64,000 nucleotides of DNA from Flavobacteriales bacterium. GTDB taxonomy: Bacteria > Bacteroidota > Bacteroidia > NS11-12g > UBA9320. Each line of letters begins with the position of its first letter. Position 1 is the first letter of the stretch. The notes beneath the pieces are model-generated. The model was not told the origin of the DNA. It saw only the letters and a program-made list of their open reading frames with translations, and did no database searches. Position numbers and translations under genes: made by a program. The stretch is from NCBI GenBank assembly GCA_020635435.1, contig JACJZU010000004.1:372001-436000 (forward strand). The letters are read 5' to 3'. Shown here piece after piece: positions 36,214 to 45,313 of this stretch.

Positions 36214-39200
36214 ATGCGAAAAACTACCATTCTGCTGGCTTTCTTCATGTTATTGGGAGGGGCTGTGCGTGCCCAATCGTTGCTGGATAGTGTTGCGAAA
36301 TCGTTCAAATTTCGGAGTCTCGGTCCGGCATTTATGTCCGGACGTATTTCGGACATCGTAATTCATCCACAAGACAACAATACCTGGTATGTGGCAGTTG
36401 GTTCAGGTGGCGTATGGAAAACGACCAATTCGGGTATTACCTGGACGCCCATATTCGATGGGCAGAAAAGCTATTCGATCGGTTGCATCACCCTGGACCC
36501 TTCGAATTCGCATACCGTGTGGGTTGGGACCGGAGAAAATGTAGGAGGCAGACATGTTGGCTATGGCGATGGCATCTACCTGAGCACCGACGACGGGCAA
36601 TCCTGGAAAAATATGGGATTGAAGAAGTCGGAGCATATTTCAAAGATCATTGTACATCCAACGAATTCAAATGTTGTTTGGGTAGCCGTTCAGGGTCCTT
36701 TATGGAACAGCGGTGGGGAGCGTGGGGTTTACAAAACCACCGACGGCGGAAAAACCTGGAACCGCACCCTTTTTGTGAATGAATGGACCGGTGCCACCGA
36801 TCTGCAGATCGATCCGAGAAATCCGAGGAGGCTCTATGCGGCTACCTGGCAAAGACACCGAACGGTTGCTGCCTATATGGGTGGCGGACCGGGAAGTGGG
36901 ATCCATGTGAGTGAGGATGGCGGAGAAACCTGGACCAAGCTCAAAAAAGGATTACCCACCTCTAATATGGGTAAGATCGGTTTGGCCATCAGCCCACAAC
37001 AACCCGATGTACTCTATGCCGCAATTGAACTCGATCGTCGGAGCGGGGGCGTTTATAGAAGTGCTGATCGCGGACAAAGCTGGACAAAAATGTCTTCAGC
37101 CGTTTCGGGTGCAACTGGTCCACATTACTATCAGGAACTTTATGCCAGTCCGCATCAATTCGACAAGATCTATCTGGCCGATATCTGGATGCAGGTTTCC
37201 GAGGATGGAGGTAAAACCTTTAAGAACATGCGGGAGCAATTCAAGCATTCCGACAATCATGCCATTGCCTGGCGTGCGAACGATCCGAATTATGTTCTAG
37301 TGGGCTGCGATGGAGGTTTGTACGAATCGTTCGATCGGGAGGAGAACTGGCGTTTCTTCGATAATCTGCCTACCATCCAGTATTACAAACTTGCGGTGGA
37401 CGACGCCGAACCTTTTTACAATGTGTACGGAGGCACACAGGATAATAATACGCACGGTGGCCCGACACGGACCGACAACGTGCATGGCATACGCAATGCC
37501 GATTGGTTCATAACACTGGGTGGGGATGGGCATCAGCCTGCCACAGAACCGGGCAATCCCGATATCGTTTATTCCGAGTGGCAACAAGGGAATCTAACAC
37601 GGATCGATCGCAAGAGCGGTGAGCGGGTATTTATTCAGCCACAACCCGGGAAAGGAGAACCTGCAGAACGATTCAACTGGGATGCTCCCATCCTCGTAAG
37701 TCCGCATAACCCAACAACTATTTATTACGCATCGCAGCGCGTTTGGAGATCAGCGAATCGCGGCGATGATTGGCAGGCCATATCCAAAGATCTTACCCGA
37801 AATGAGGAACGGATAACCCTCGATATCATGGGAGCTAAACAGAGTTGGGACAATCCGTGGGATGTGTATGCCATGTCGAACTACAATACGATCACTTCCC
37901 TCGCAGAATCCCCCAAGAAAGCCGGTCTGCTTTACGCCGGAACAGACGATGGTATCATTCAGATCACCGAAGATGGGGGGAAGACCTGGCGCAAAGTTGA
38001 GGTTCAGAATCTTCCGGATTGTCCGCAACGGGCTTTTGTAAACGATATTCAAAGCAGATCTGTATAATGAGCAGGTTGCCTATATCGTATTGGACAACCA
38101 CAAGAGCGGCGATTTCGCGCCCCATCTCTATAAAACCACCGACAAAGGCAAAACCTGGGAAAAATTAACGGGCAACCTGCCATCTGAGTTATTGTTGTGG
38201 CGAATGGTTCAGGACCATGTGAAACCCCGAATTTGCTCTTTTTGGGAACCGAGAATGGAGTCTACGCAAGTATCGATGGTGGTAAGAACTGGACTTCTCT
38301 AAAAGGGGAATGCCAACTATACCTGTTCGTGACCTTGTAATTCAAAAACGCGAAAACGATCTGGTTCTGGCAACCTTTGGTAGGGGCTTCTATATTCTGG
38401 ATGATTACAGCAGTTTGCGCGAACTCACGCCTGAGGTCTGGGAAAAAGAGGCTCATCTGTTTCAAACCAAAACCGCAGCCCTATGGTATATGCCAAGAAT
38501 GGTGTTGGGTGGGGTAAGCGCGCTTCGCAGGGGGCATCCTATTTTGTAGCAGATAATCCCGCTTTCGGGGCAAACTTTTACGTATTATCTGAAAGGATGG
38601 TTACAAAAGTTTAAGTGCGCTTCGCAAGGAGGCTGAGAAGAAAGACGCAAAGGCCGGGAAGGAATACACTTTCCCGGGTTGGGATGCGCTGGAGGCGGAA
38701 CGCAAGGCCCCGGAGCCAGTTGTAATGCTGTATATATACGATGCTGAAGGCAAAGTGATCCGAAAACTGCGCGCATCAATCGGGTAAGGGCATACAGCGC
38801 GTAACCTGGGATCTGCGGTTACAGTGGAACCGGTGCCATGGATGAAGAAAGCGGTGGTTGGGGAAGTGGTTTCATGTGTAAACCGGGCCGTTATAGTTCG
38901 CGCTTGTTTGTATTGAGAATGGTATTCCCCGAGATAGCCGGACCAATGTAGAATTTGATGTGAAACGCGTTTTCCTGGGTGCATTATCAGGAGTGCGGGG
39001 TTGATGCAGCCGCAGCATTCTGGCGGAGGTCGAGTCGCCACCGATCGAATATCTGCCGCACGGAATGGTATTGAGTTCAACTCAGAAAAGGTGGAGGCCC
39101 TGGAGAAAGTACTGGTTAAAACCGGAACCACCGACACCTCTCTGTACAGGGAATGGGCATCACTGCGCAAAACTACTCGACATGGACGAATCCCTCAACG

Positions 39201-39463
39201 GAAAGAAATCAAAAGCGGAGATCGGGGAAGAAGATAAACCGGATATTGGAAAGCGCATGGGAACAGTATATTCCGGTGTTGGTAGTTCTTCTTATGGTCC
39301 TACCGGAACGCACCGCAAATCACTGGAAATAGCCCTGCAGGAATTGAAGGTTCTCGAATGGACTGGACGGGATCGTGAACACCGAACTACCGTCACTCCT
39401 CAAAAAATGCGAGCGGCCGGGTCGCCTTATTTTGAGGGTATGGAATATCCACCAAATCGTTAA
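36214..39463 (+). pseudogene. BNR/VPS10-repeat protein with multiply frameshifted C-terminal half
   Basis: From the ATG at 36214 a signal peptide (TILLAFFMLLGGAVRAQ) leads into a long beta-propeller with BNR/sortilin-type repeats (SxDGGxTW: STDDGQSWKNMG, TTDGGKTWNRTL, SEDGGETWTKLK, SADRGQSWTKMS). The intact frame stops at 38067. The homologous protein clearly continues: ADLYNEQVAYIVLDNH, NLLFLGTENGVYASIDGG, MPTIPVRDLVIQKRENDLV, GKEYTFPGWDALEAERKAP, SSSYGPTGTHRKSLEIA are found in changing frames as far as the TAA at 39463. I count about ten single-base shifts, near 38052, 38226, 38304, 38513, 38577, 38595, 38783, 38817, 38917, 38998 and 39170, mostly in homopolymers. Between shifts codons look intact. 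Either a recent pseudogene or local base-calling errors; intact length would be near 1,080 residues. Confidence 0.75.
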
Positions 39464-39596
39464 CGCGCTGAAATTAAGCAACTTATGCCTCCTTAATTTT
39501 CCGTTTACATTGCCATAACGCCATTAAAATATTGGCTTGAAATTGGGTTAACGTGGTCGGAATTCTTTTGCAGCCACAAAGAATTCTGAACACGAC

Positions 39597-41411
39597 ATGA
39601 AAAAAACAGTACTAAGTTTCGCGGCCATCGCCACCATGGGAATGGCAATGGCTCAAAATCCATTTCCGGCCATCAACGAGAATTTCTATGATGCGTCGAA
39701 GCATCCTACTGATCTTACTGAGATCATGATCCCTGCATCACCTTTGAAGTACGATGTATTATTTACGGGAGGTGTTGATATGGTTTCAACACATGATGGC
39801 AAATCTGCATTGGCCAAAGAATGGCATGATTTCACTGGTTTTGTGCCCATCAACGGAAGAAGCGATAGCGGCTACGTGATCGTGAACCACGAGATGATGG
39901 TAGCGGATCCATTGCTGGGTGATGGTGGTGGAATGACCGTTTTTACCGTTTACTACAATCAAAACACGAAGAGCTGGGAGGTTGTTAATGATCCGAACGG
40001 CAAATACAGAAACGTTGATTTCTCTGAAGTTGGAGGTACAGGAGCAAACTGTGGAGGTATCCAAACTTCCTGGGGACGTGTTTTCACCGCTGAGGAATGG
40101 GGTTCTGCTTTCACTTCCAACGAAGTGATCAATCTGGGCGGACAGGGAATTACCGATACAGCTGATTGGATGGTAAAAACATTCAACGGCCAAACGGTCA
40201 ATCGCTCAATTAAGAAATATCAGAACTTCCAATACATGGTCGAGGTTGATGTGAAAGCGGCTAAAGCTATTCGCAAAAACTACAACATGGGAAGATACGA
40301 CCACGAGAGAGGTTGGATCGCATCCGATCGCAAAACCGTTTACCTGAGCGATGATTATTCGGAAGGAGCGATCATTTTCAAATTTGTTGCAGACAAACCT
40401 GAAGATTTCAGCAAAGGTCAACTTTACGCTTACAAGCAATCTGCAGACGGCATGACCGGCGAGTGGGTAGCACTTCCAATGACATTGGATGCCATGATGA
40501 ATGCTCGCGAGGAAGCCTGGAAACTTGGTGCTACTTGTTTTATGCGCTTGGAATGGGTTGAAGGTATCAACGACGAAACGATTTTCATTACCGAAACAGG
40601 ACGTGGACGCGCCCAGAGTGTAAAACCAGCCTTGCGTGCAGGTGGTACATTAGCTAATCACCTGGTTATGCTCGACGCCGCAGATGGAAAACTCGATTCA
40701 AGTTTCAGCGATATCTTTGGACGAGTTCTTCGTTTGAACACCCGTACCGGTAAAGTAGAAGTAGCCCTGGAAGGTGGCGGAAGCCTCAACAACGATTATA
40801 CGCCGACCGGGAATCACTTGTCTTCTCCGGACGGACTTACCAGTACGGTTATCAATGGACGTGTTTTCCTTGCTATCAATGAAGACATGAATCCAGGTGG
40901 TATGCCTGCAAATCCCCGTCAGTTCAGCAATGTTTTGAATGAAGTTTACATTCTTGAAGTAACTGGTGACCATCAGGGGAAAACTTATACATCTAATGAC
41001 CTGATCCGTTTTGCAGTTGGTCCGAAAGGATGCGAAACCACAGGAGGTCGTTTTACCCCAGATGGCTCTACTTACTTCCTCAACATTCAGCACCCAAGCA
41101 CGAGCAATAAACCACCTTTCAACCATTCCGTAACCGTTGCGATCACCGGATATGCGCCCATCTTCGATCAAAGCTTCTTCACTGCGGTGGAAGAACTGCA
41201 AGCGAACAAAGAAGGTTTCGAGTTATATCCAAATCCAGCAACTCGTGAATTGTTCCTGAACAAGAAATCGGATATTGCCATCTACGATATGCAGGGCAAA
41301 CGCGTAATGGTTCAACGCAATGTGAATCGTGTAGATATTCACGACCTGGCTACAGGAACTTATACCATCGTAAACGCCGAAGGCCAAGCCAAAAAACTCA
41401 TCGTTCAATAA
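39597..41411 (+). CDS. PhoX/DUF839-family phosphatase exported by T9SS
   Basis: The 604-residue protein has a signal peptide (VLSFAAIATMGMAMAQ) and a beta-propeller of the PhoX (DUF839) family, with segments such as DSGYVIVNHEMMV, GGTGANCGGIQTSWGRVFTAEEWG, RYDHERGWI, EGINDETIFITETGRG and NHLSSPDGLTST. PhoX enzymes are calcium/iron-dependent alkaline phosphatases releasing phosphate from organic esters. The last 65 residues are a T9SS domain (LYPNPATRELFL...AKKLIVQ). The codon usage is smoother and more Ala/Gly/Glu-rich than that of its neighbours, suggesting high expression. Confidence 0.87.
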   Translation: MKKTVLSFAAIATMGMAMAQNPFPAINENFYDASKHPTDLTEIMIPASPLKYDVLFTGGVDMVSTHDGKSALAKEWHDFTGFVPINGRSDSGYVIVNHEMMVADPLLGDGGGMTVFTVYYNQNTKSWEVVNDPNGKYRNVDFSEVGGTGANCGGIQTSWGRVFTAEEWGSAFTSNEVINLGGQGITDTADWMVKTFNGQTVNRSIKKYQNFQYMVEVDVKAAKAIRKNYNMGRYDHERGWIASDRKTVYLSDDYSEGAIIFKFVADKPEDFSKGQLYAYKQSADGMTGEWVALPMTLDAMMNAREEAWKLGATCFMRLEWVEGINDETIFITETGRGRAQSVKPALRAGGTLANHLVMLDAADGKLDSSFSDIFGRVLRLNTRTGKVEVALEGGGSLNNDYTPTGNHLSSPDGLTSTVINGRVFLAINEDMNPGGMPANPRQFSNVLNEVYILEVTGDHQGKTYTSNDLIRFAVGPKGCETTGGRFTPDGSTYFLNIQHPSTSNKPPFNHSVTVAITGYAPIFDQSFFTAVEELQANKEGFELYPNPATRELFLNKKSDIAIYDMQGKRVMVQRNVNRVDIHDLATGTYTIVNAEGQAKKLIVQ

Positions 41412-41445
41412 ATTGATCCATTAACCTAATTCTTCATTTGTCGTT

Positions 41446-41478
41446 GAAAGAGGCTTCCGGAAGGAATGCCTCTTTCTT
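41446..41478 (+). terminator. Intrinsic terminator after the PhoX-like gene
   Basis: GAAAGAGGC (41446-41454) pairs perfectly with GCCTCTTTC (41468-41476) over a 13-base loop, and is followed by a T-rich stretch. It separates the phosphatase gene from the peroxidase gene that starts 20 bases later. Confidence 0.75.
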
Positions 41479-41497
41479 CATTTAATGCAATCAAACC

Positions 41498-43393
41498 ATG
41501 AATTGGATACGTGTAATTTCACTGCTCATAATAGTCTGGTTAACTACAGCACTGCAGAAACACCCAAATACCAATAACCCTGAGAATTATGCAAATGATC
41601 GAGTCCGGTCAGATCTCAGGGAGTTGAAAAATGCCCTTAACAGCATGCAGTTGCTGGAACATGAGGTGGACGCCACCCAATTCTTGCAAACCTATAAAGA
41701 GATCCGCAGTGCCTATAAACGGATAGAAACTTATGTAGTATTCAGATATCCATACCTCGATAAAGCTATAAATGGTGGTCCTGTGCCATCTATAGAAACG
41801 GAGGTTGTGGTATTGCATAAAAGCGATCCACATGGACTTCAGGTGATTGAAGAATTATTGGTAGAAGAAACACCTGAACTTGCTCAGGTAAATGAGGAAA
41901 TTGAGTTTATCCTGAGTAGATGTGCCGTTTTGGAAGATGCATTTGAACATATCCCCATTCAAAACTGGGAGATCCTGGAGGCAGGTCATTTGGCACTTAC
42001 GAGAATTATGACGCTTTCTCTTTCGGGCTTTGATTCACCCGGCTTTCTGCTTGGGTTGGAGGATTCAAGAACAGTGCTGGCATCCCTTAGGTCTGACCTT
42101 CAAGGTTTCAAGGGCTATGCCGTAAAGGAATTCCAAAAGGTTGATTCCCGAATTGGAATAGCCCTAGAAAAACTGAGTGAGCCCACTTCTTTTGTCGATT
42201 TTGATTTCTATACCTTTTTCCGGGAGGTACTGATCCCGATGCAGTCCGAATTGCGGGAGTTACATCTTGCGACAGGATTCGAACGCTTCTCTGAAGTAAA
42301 TCCCTCAGATCGGTCCATCGGGGAGGGAGCACATCTTTTCGCACCGGACTATCTTGATCCATATTATACCATGCGGGGAATGGATCATACCTTTTCCGAA
42401 AAACAGATTGAATTGGGTCGCCAACTTTTCTTTGATCCGGTTATGTCCATCAATTATCAACGCTCCTGCGCATCTTGCCACAAGCCCGATCTTGCTTATA
42501 CCGATGGTTTACCCAAGAGTTTGGCACTCGATTTTAAAGGCACCGTAGACCGGAATGCGCCCACGCTCATCAATTCGGCATTTCAGAAAAGCTTTTTCTG
42601 GGATATGCGAAGCGCAGATCTCAACGATCAGATTTTGCACGTCCTCAACAGCGAGAAGGAGCTCGATTTAAAGGAAGAGGAGTTGATCCGTCGCTTAAAG
42701 GGAAGTCCGGAATATGTTGAACATTTTAACTCCGCATTTCCTGCTTTCGAAAATGCGATCACACGCAGTACGATCAAGAGTGCATTGGAGGTCTATATAC
42801 GGAGCCTTACTGCGTTAAATTCCCGCTTTGATCGGAATATTCGAAGTGAAGTGGATGATTTCACCAGGCAAGAACAACTCGGATTCAATCTGTTCATGGG
42901 CAAAGGTGCTTGCGCAACTTGTCATTTTTCTCCGATCTTCAACGGATATGTTCCGCCGCACTATACAGAAACAGAAGGAGAGATCATCGGCGCCACCAAA
43001 ACTGCGGTTGGAGCTGAGCCGGATACAGATCTGGGCATGTACGAGCGTTTTGGCAGATCCTATCCAGATGCTGAATACATCAAAGGGATGTTCAAGACTC
43101 CAACTTTGCGGAACATTGCCCTCACCGCACCTTATATGCACAATGGCGCTTTCCGCAATCTTGAAGAAGTGATCGATTTCTATAACGAAGGTGGTGCACT
43201 CGGTCGCGGTGCAAATTGGCCCCAGCAAACTCTTGCTTCAGATTCCTTAGGCTTGAGTACGATCGAAAAACAGGCGCTGATCGCATTTTTAAATACACTC
43301 ACCGACACAGTTGGAACCGGTCAAAGACCTTTCAAATTACCCGATCTGAAAGATCCCAAACATGCAAACCGCCCATTTGGAGGGGCATATTGA
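41498..43393 (+). CDS. Di-haem cytochrome c peroxidase / MauG-family protein with N-terminal extension
   Basis: The 631-residue protein has a signal segment (VISLLIIVWLTTALQ) and an N-terminal helical region (about 30-270; YKEIRSAYKRIETYVVFRYPYLDKAINGGPVPS) recalling imelysin-like iron-uptake domains. A di-haem peroxidase domain follows, with haem motifs C324-A-S-C-H328 and C472-A-T-C-H476. KTPTLRNIALTAPYMHNG and the acidic loop near it match the CcpA/MauG family. It should reduce hydrogen peroxide or oxidise a protein partner in the periplasm. It is not clearly cotranscribed with the PhoX gene, because a terminator intervenes. Confidence 0.9.
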   Translation: MNWIRVISLLIIVWLTTALQKHPNTNNPENYANDRVRSDLRELKNALNSMQLLEHEVDATQFLQTYKEIRSAYKRIETYVVFRYPYLDKAINGGPVPSIETEVVVLHKSDPHGLQVIEELLVEETPELAQVNEEIEFILSRCAVLEDAFEHIPIQNWEILEAGHLALTRIMTLSLSGFDSPGFLLGLEDSRTVLASLRSDLQGFKGYAVKEFQKVDSRIGIALEKLSEPTSFVDFDFYTFFREVLIPMQSELRELHLATGFERFSEVNPSDRSIGEGAHLFAPDYLDPYYTMRGMDHTFSEKQIELGRQLFFDPVMSINYQRSCASCHKPDLAYTDGLPKSLALDFKGTVDRNAPTLINSAFQKSFFWDMRSADLNDQILHVLNSEKELDLKEEELIRRLKGSPEYVEHFNSAFPAFENAITRSTIKSALEVYIRSLTALNSRFDRNIRSEVDDFTRQEQLGFNLFMGKGACATCHFSPIFNGYVPPHYTETEGEIIGATKTAVGAEPDTDLGMYERFGRSYPDAEYIKGMFKTPTLRNIALTAPYMHNGAFRNLEEVIDFYNEGGALGRGANWPQQTLASDSLGLSTIEKQALIAFLNTLTDTVGTGQRPFKLPDLKDPKHANRPFGGAY

Positions 43394-43535
43394 CTGAAGT
43401 AGTTAACATTAGATGTTCATAGATTGTGAATAGTGATGTTTGAGTACCCTGGCTATTCATCCGTGTTTTCTTGGGCCCAGGTATAAAACGGCATTTGGTT
43501 GAAGATTGTGGATTGCGATATTAATTCACATGTTA

Positions 43536-43565
43536 TTGCAGAATTAAAATGCTGTAGTATTTTCG
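43536..43565 (+). promoter_or_regulatory. Promoter of the candidate structured RNA
   Basis: TTG at 43536-43538 and TATTTTCG at 43558-43565 (one mismatch to TAnnTTTG) are 19 bases apart, a good Bacteroidota -33/-7 arrangement. Transcription would start near 43570 with no protein gene downstream before the terminator at 43906. Confidence 0.5.
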
Positions 43566-43569
43566 ATAT

Positions 43570-43936
43570 AAGCAATCAGGCACTACCGACGCCGCTTGCA
43601 AAGGTACCTGAACCGTAGTAAATGCGGGGAGGGGCAGAATCGGGAAATGACTCCGGTGAGGGCGATAAGTCGGGAACGGTTTGTTCTAAAATGCAGGTAG
43701 GGGAGTAAGCCTGGAGGAAGGAAGCGGGACTCGTGGAATTCCAACGAGGTTGAACGGGAGAGAGCGGATTGCGAATGTAAGATCGAAAGATCGGTTACTT
43801 CCGAGTCGAATCACGATGCGGCTAGCAAATGAGGAGAGTAGGTTGTGACTTTGGTCGAGAGGCCATGCATGAAAGAAGTGTAAATGGATTGAACGACGTT
43901 TACGCAACCCGGTTGCCCCACCAACCGGGTTTTTTT
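43570..43936 (+). ncRNA. Candidate structured non-coding RNA of about 370 nt
   Basis: No credible protein gene occupies this stretch, yet it has a promoter in front and a strong intrinsic terminator at its end. It contains clear hairpins. At 43777-43798 GTAA-GATC closes on a GAAA tetraloop with GATC-GG-TTAC. At 43730-43748 CTCGTGG-AATT-CCAACGAG pairs except for a bulged A. The terminator stem closes the 3' end. The sequence is purine-rich and more GC-rich than its flanks. I looked for RNase P RNA, tmRNA and SRP RNA signatures and did not find them. Extent is approximate. Confidence 0.45.
43906..43936 (+). terminator. Strong intrinsic terminator
   Basis: AACCCGGTTG (43906-43915) pairs perfectly with CAACCGGGTT (43922-43931) over a six-base loop and runs into seven Ts. 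It ends the candidate RNA just before the first tandem array. Confidence 0.85.
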
Positions 43937-43972
43937 GTAACTCCTTATTTCAATTCTTAGCTCGCAAAGTAA

Positions 43973-44375
43973 TTTCTCGCAAAGGCGCAGAGGCGCAAAG
44001 GGTTTCTCGCAAAGGCGCGGAGTCGCTAAGAGGTTTCTCGCAGAGGCGCAGAGGCGCTAAGAGGTTTCTTGCGGAGGCGCAGAGGCGCTAAGAGGTTTCT
44101 CGCAGAGGCGCAGAGGCGCTAAGAGGTTTCTCGCGGAGGCGCAGAGGCGCTAAGAGGTTTCTCGCGGAGGCGCAGAGTTGCTAAGAAGTTTCTCGCAGAG
44201 GCGCAGAGGCGCTAAGAGGTTTCTCGCGGAGGCGCGGAGGCGCTAAGAGGTTTCTCGCAGAGGCGCAGAGTCGCTAAGGGGTTTCACGCAAAGACGCGGA
44301 GGCGCAAAGTGGTTTCTCGCAGAGGCGCGGAGGCGCAAAGGGGTTTCTCGCAGAGGCGCAGAAGCGCAATGAGTT
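43973..44375 (+). repeat. Tandem array, 13 units of 31 bp
   Basis: Each unit has the form TTTCTCGCAGAGGCGCAGAG then GCGCTAAGAGG, giving an exact 31-bp period (first unit 30 bp) across 13 copies with scattered A/G substitutions. There are no unique spacers. It begins about 35 bases after the terminator and runs toward a second array of the same core in the opposite orientation. Confidence 0.92.
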
Positions 44376-44449
44376 TTTCTTTACGGCGCGAAGATCTATA
44401 TTTCGCACAGAGGGGATCCTGAATGTCTGCACCAGAGAGATCTTTAATC

Positions 44450-45276
44450 TGCGTCTCCTCGCCTCTGAATCCACTCCGCGTCTCTGCGCCTTTGCGATCC
44501 ACTCCGCGTGCTGCGCCTCTGCGAGCAATTCGAAGCGTCTCTGCGCCTTTGCGAGCAAGCAATCCACCCGCGTCTCTGCGCCTTTGCGACCCAATCCACC
44601 CGCTGCGCCTGCCGAGAGAAGCCAATCCACCCGCGTCTCTGCGCCTTTGCGAAAGCTACCACCGCGTCTCTGCGCCTCTTGCGAGACAAGCCAATCCACT
44701 CCGCGTCTCTGCGCCTCTGCGAGCAAAACAATCCACTCTGCGTCTCTGCGCCTTTGCTCTCCACTCCGCGAGCAATACAATCCACTTTGCGCCTCTGCGC
44801 CTTTGCGAGCAATACAATCCACTCCGCGTCTCTGCGCCTCTGCGAGCAAGACAATCCACTCCGCGTCTCTGCGCCTCCGCGCCTCTGCCTCTGCAAAGCC
44901 AATCCACTCTGATTCGAGCCTCCGCGCCTCTTTGCGAGCAAACAATCCACTCCGCGTCTGCGCCTTTTGCGCCAACAATCCACTCCGCGCGCCTTTGCGA
45001 GCAAGCCAATCCACTCCGCGTCTCTGCGCCTTTGCGAGCAAAACAATCCACTCCGCGTCTCTGCGCCTCTGCGAGCAAGCCAATCCACTCCGCGTCTCTA
45101 CGCCTCTGCGAGCAAGCCAATCCACTCTGCGTCTCTGCGCCTCTGCGAGCAAGCCAATCCACTCCGCGTCTCTGCGCCTTTGCGAGCAAGCCAATCCACT
45201 CCGCGTCTCTGCGCCTCTGCGAGCAAAAAAATCCACTCTGCGTCTTTGCGCCTTTGCGAGAAATGCCTTTGCGAGA
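44450..45276 (-). repeat. Inverted tandem array, about 21 units of 37 bp
   Basis: The unit AATCCACTCCGCGTCTCTGC then GCCTCTGCGAGCAAGCC has a strict 37-bp period from 45008 to 45266 (starts at 45008, 45045, 45082, 45119, 45156, 45193, 45230). To the left (44450-45000) the same unit occurs with many one- to several-base deletions. Its core is the reverse complement of the 31-bp unit at 43973-44375. Open reading frames in most frames on both strands are by-products of the stop-free repeat. It ends 37 bases from the stop of the M4 peptidase gene. Confidence 0.9.
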
Positions 45277-45313
45277 AAAGAAGCAGCAACGAGCCGCTTC
45301 TCGGCGAGAAACT

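Noticed and set aside
43686..43907. A 73-codon minus-strand frame inside the candidate RNA
   Set aside because: No homology, low-complexity composition, and it crosses the structured hairpins and the terminator.
43570..43936. RNase P RNA, tmRNA or SRP RNA
   Set aside because: The conserved P RNA blocks (GGAAAGTCCG and ACAGAA), the tmRNA T-arm and tag frame, and the SRP tetraloop context were all absent; GGAAGGAAGC alone is not enough.
43973..45276. CRISPR array
   Set aside because: The units repeat completely with 31- or 37-bp periods and no unique spacers; no cas gene is nearby.
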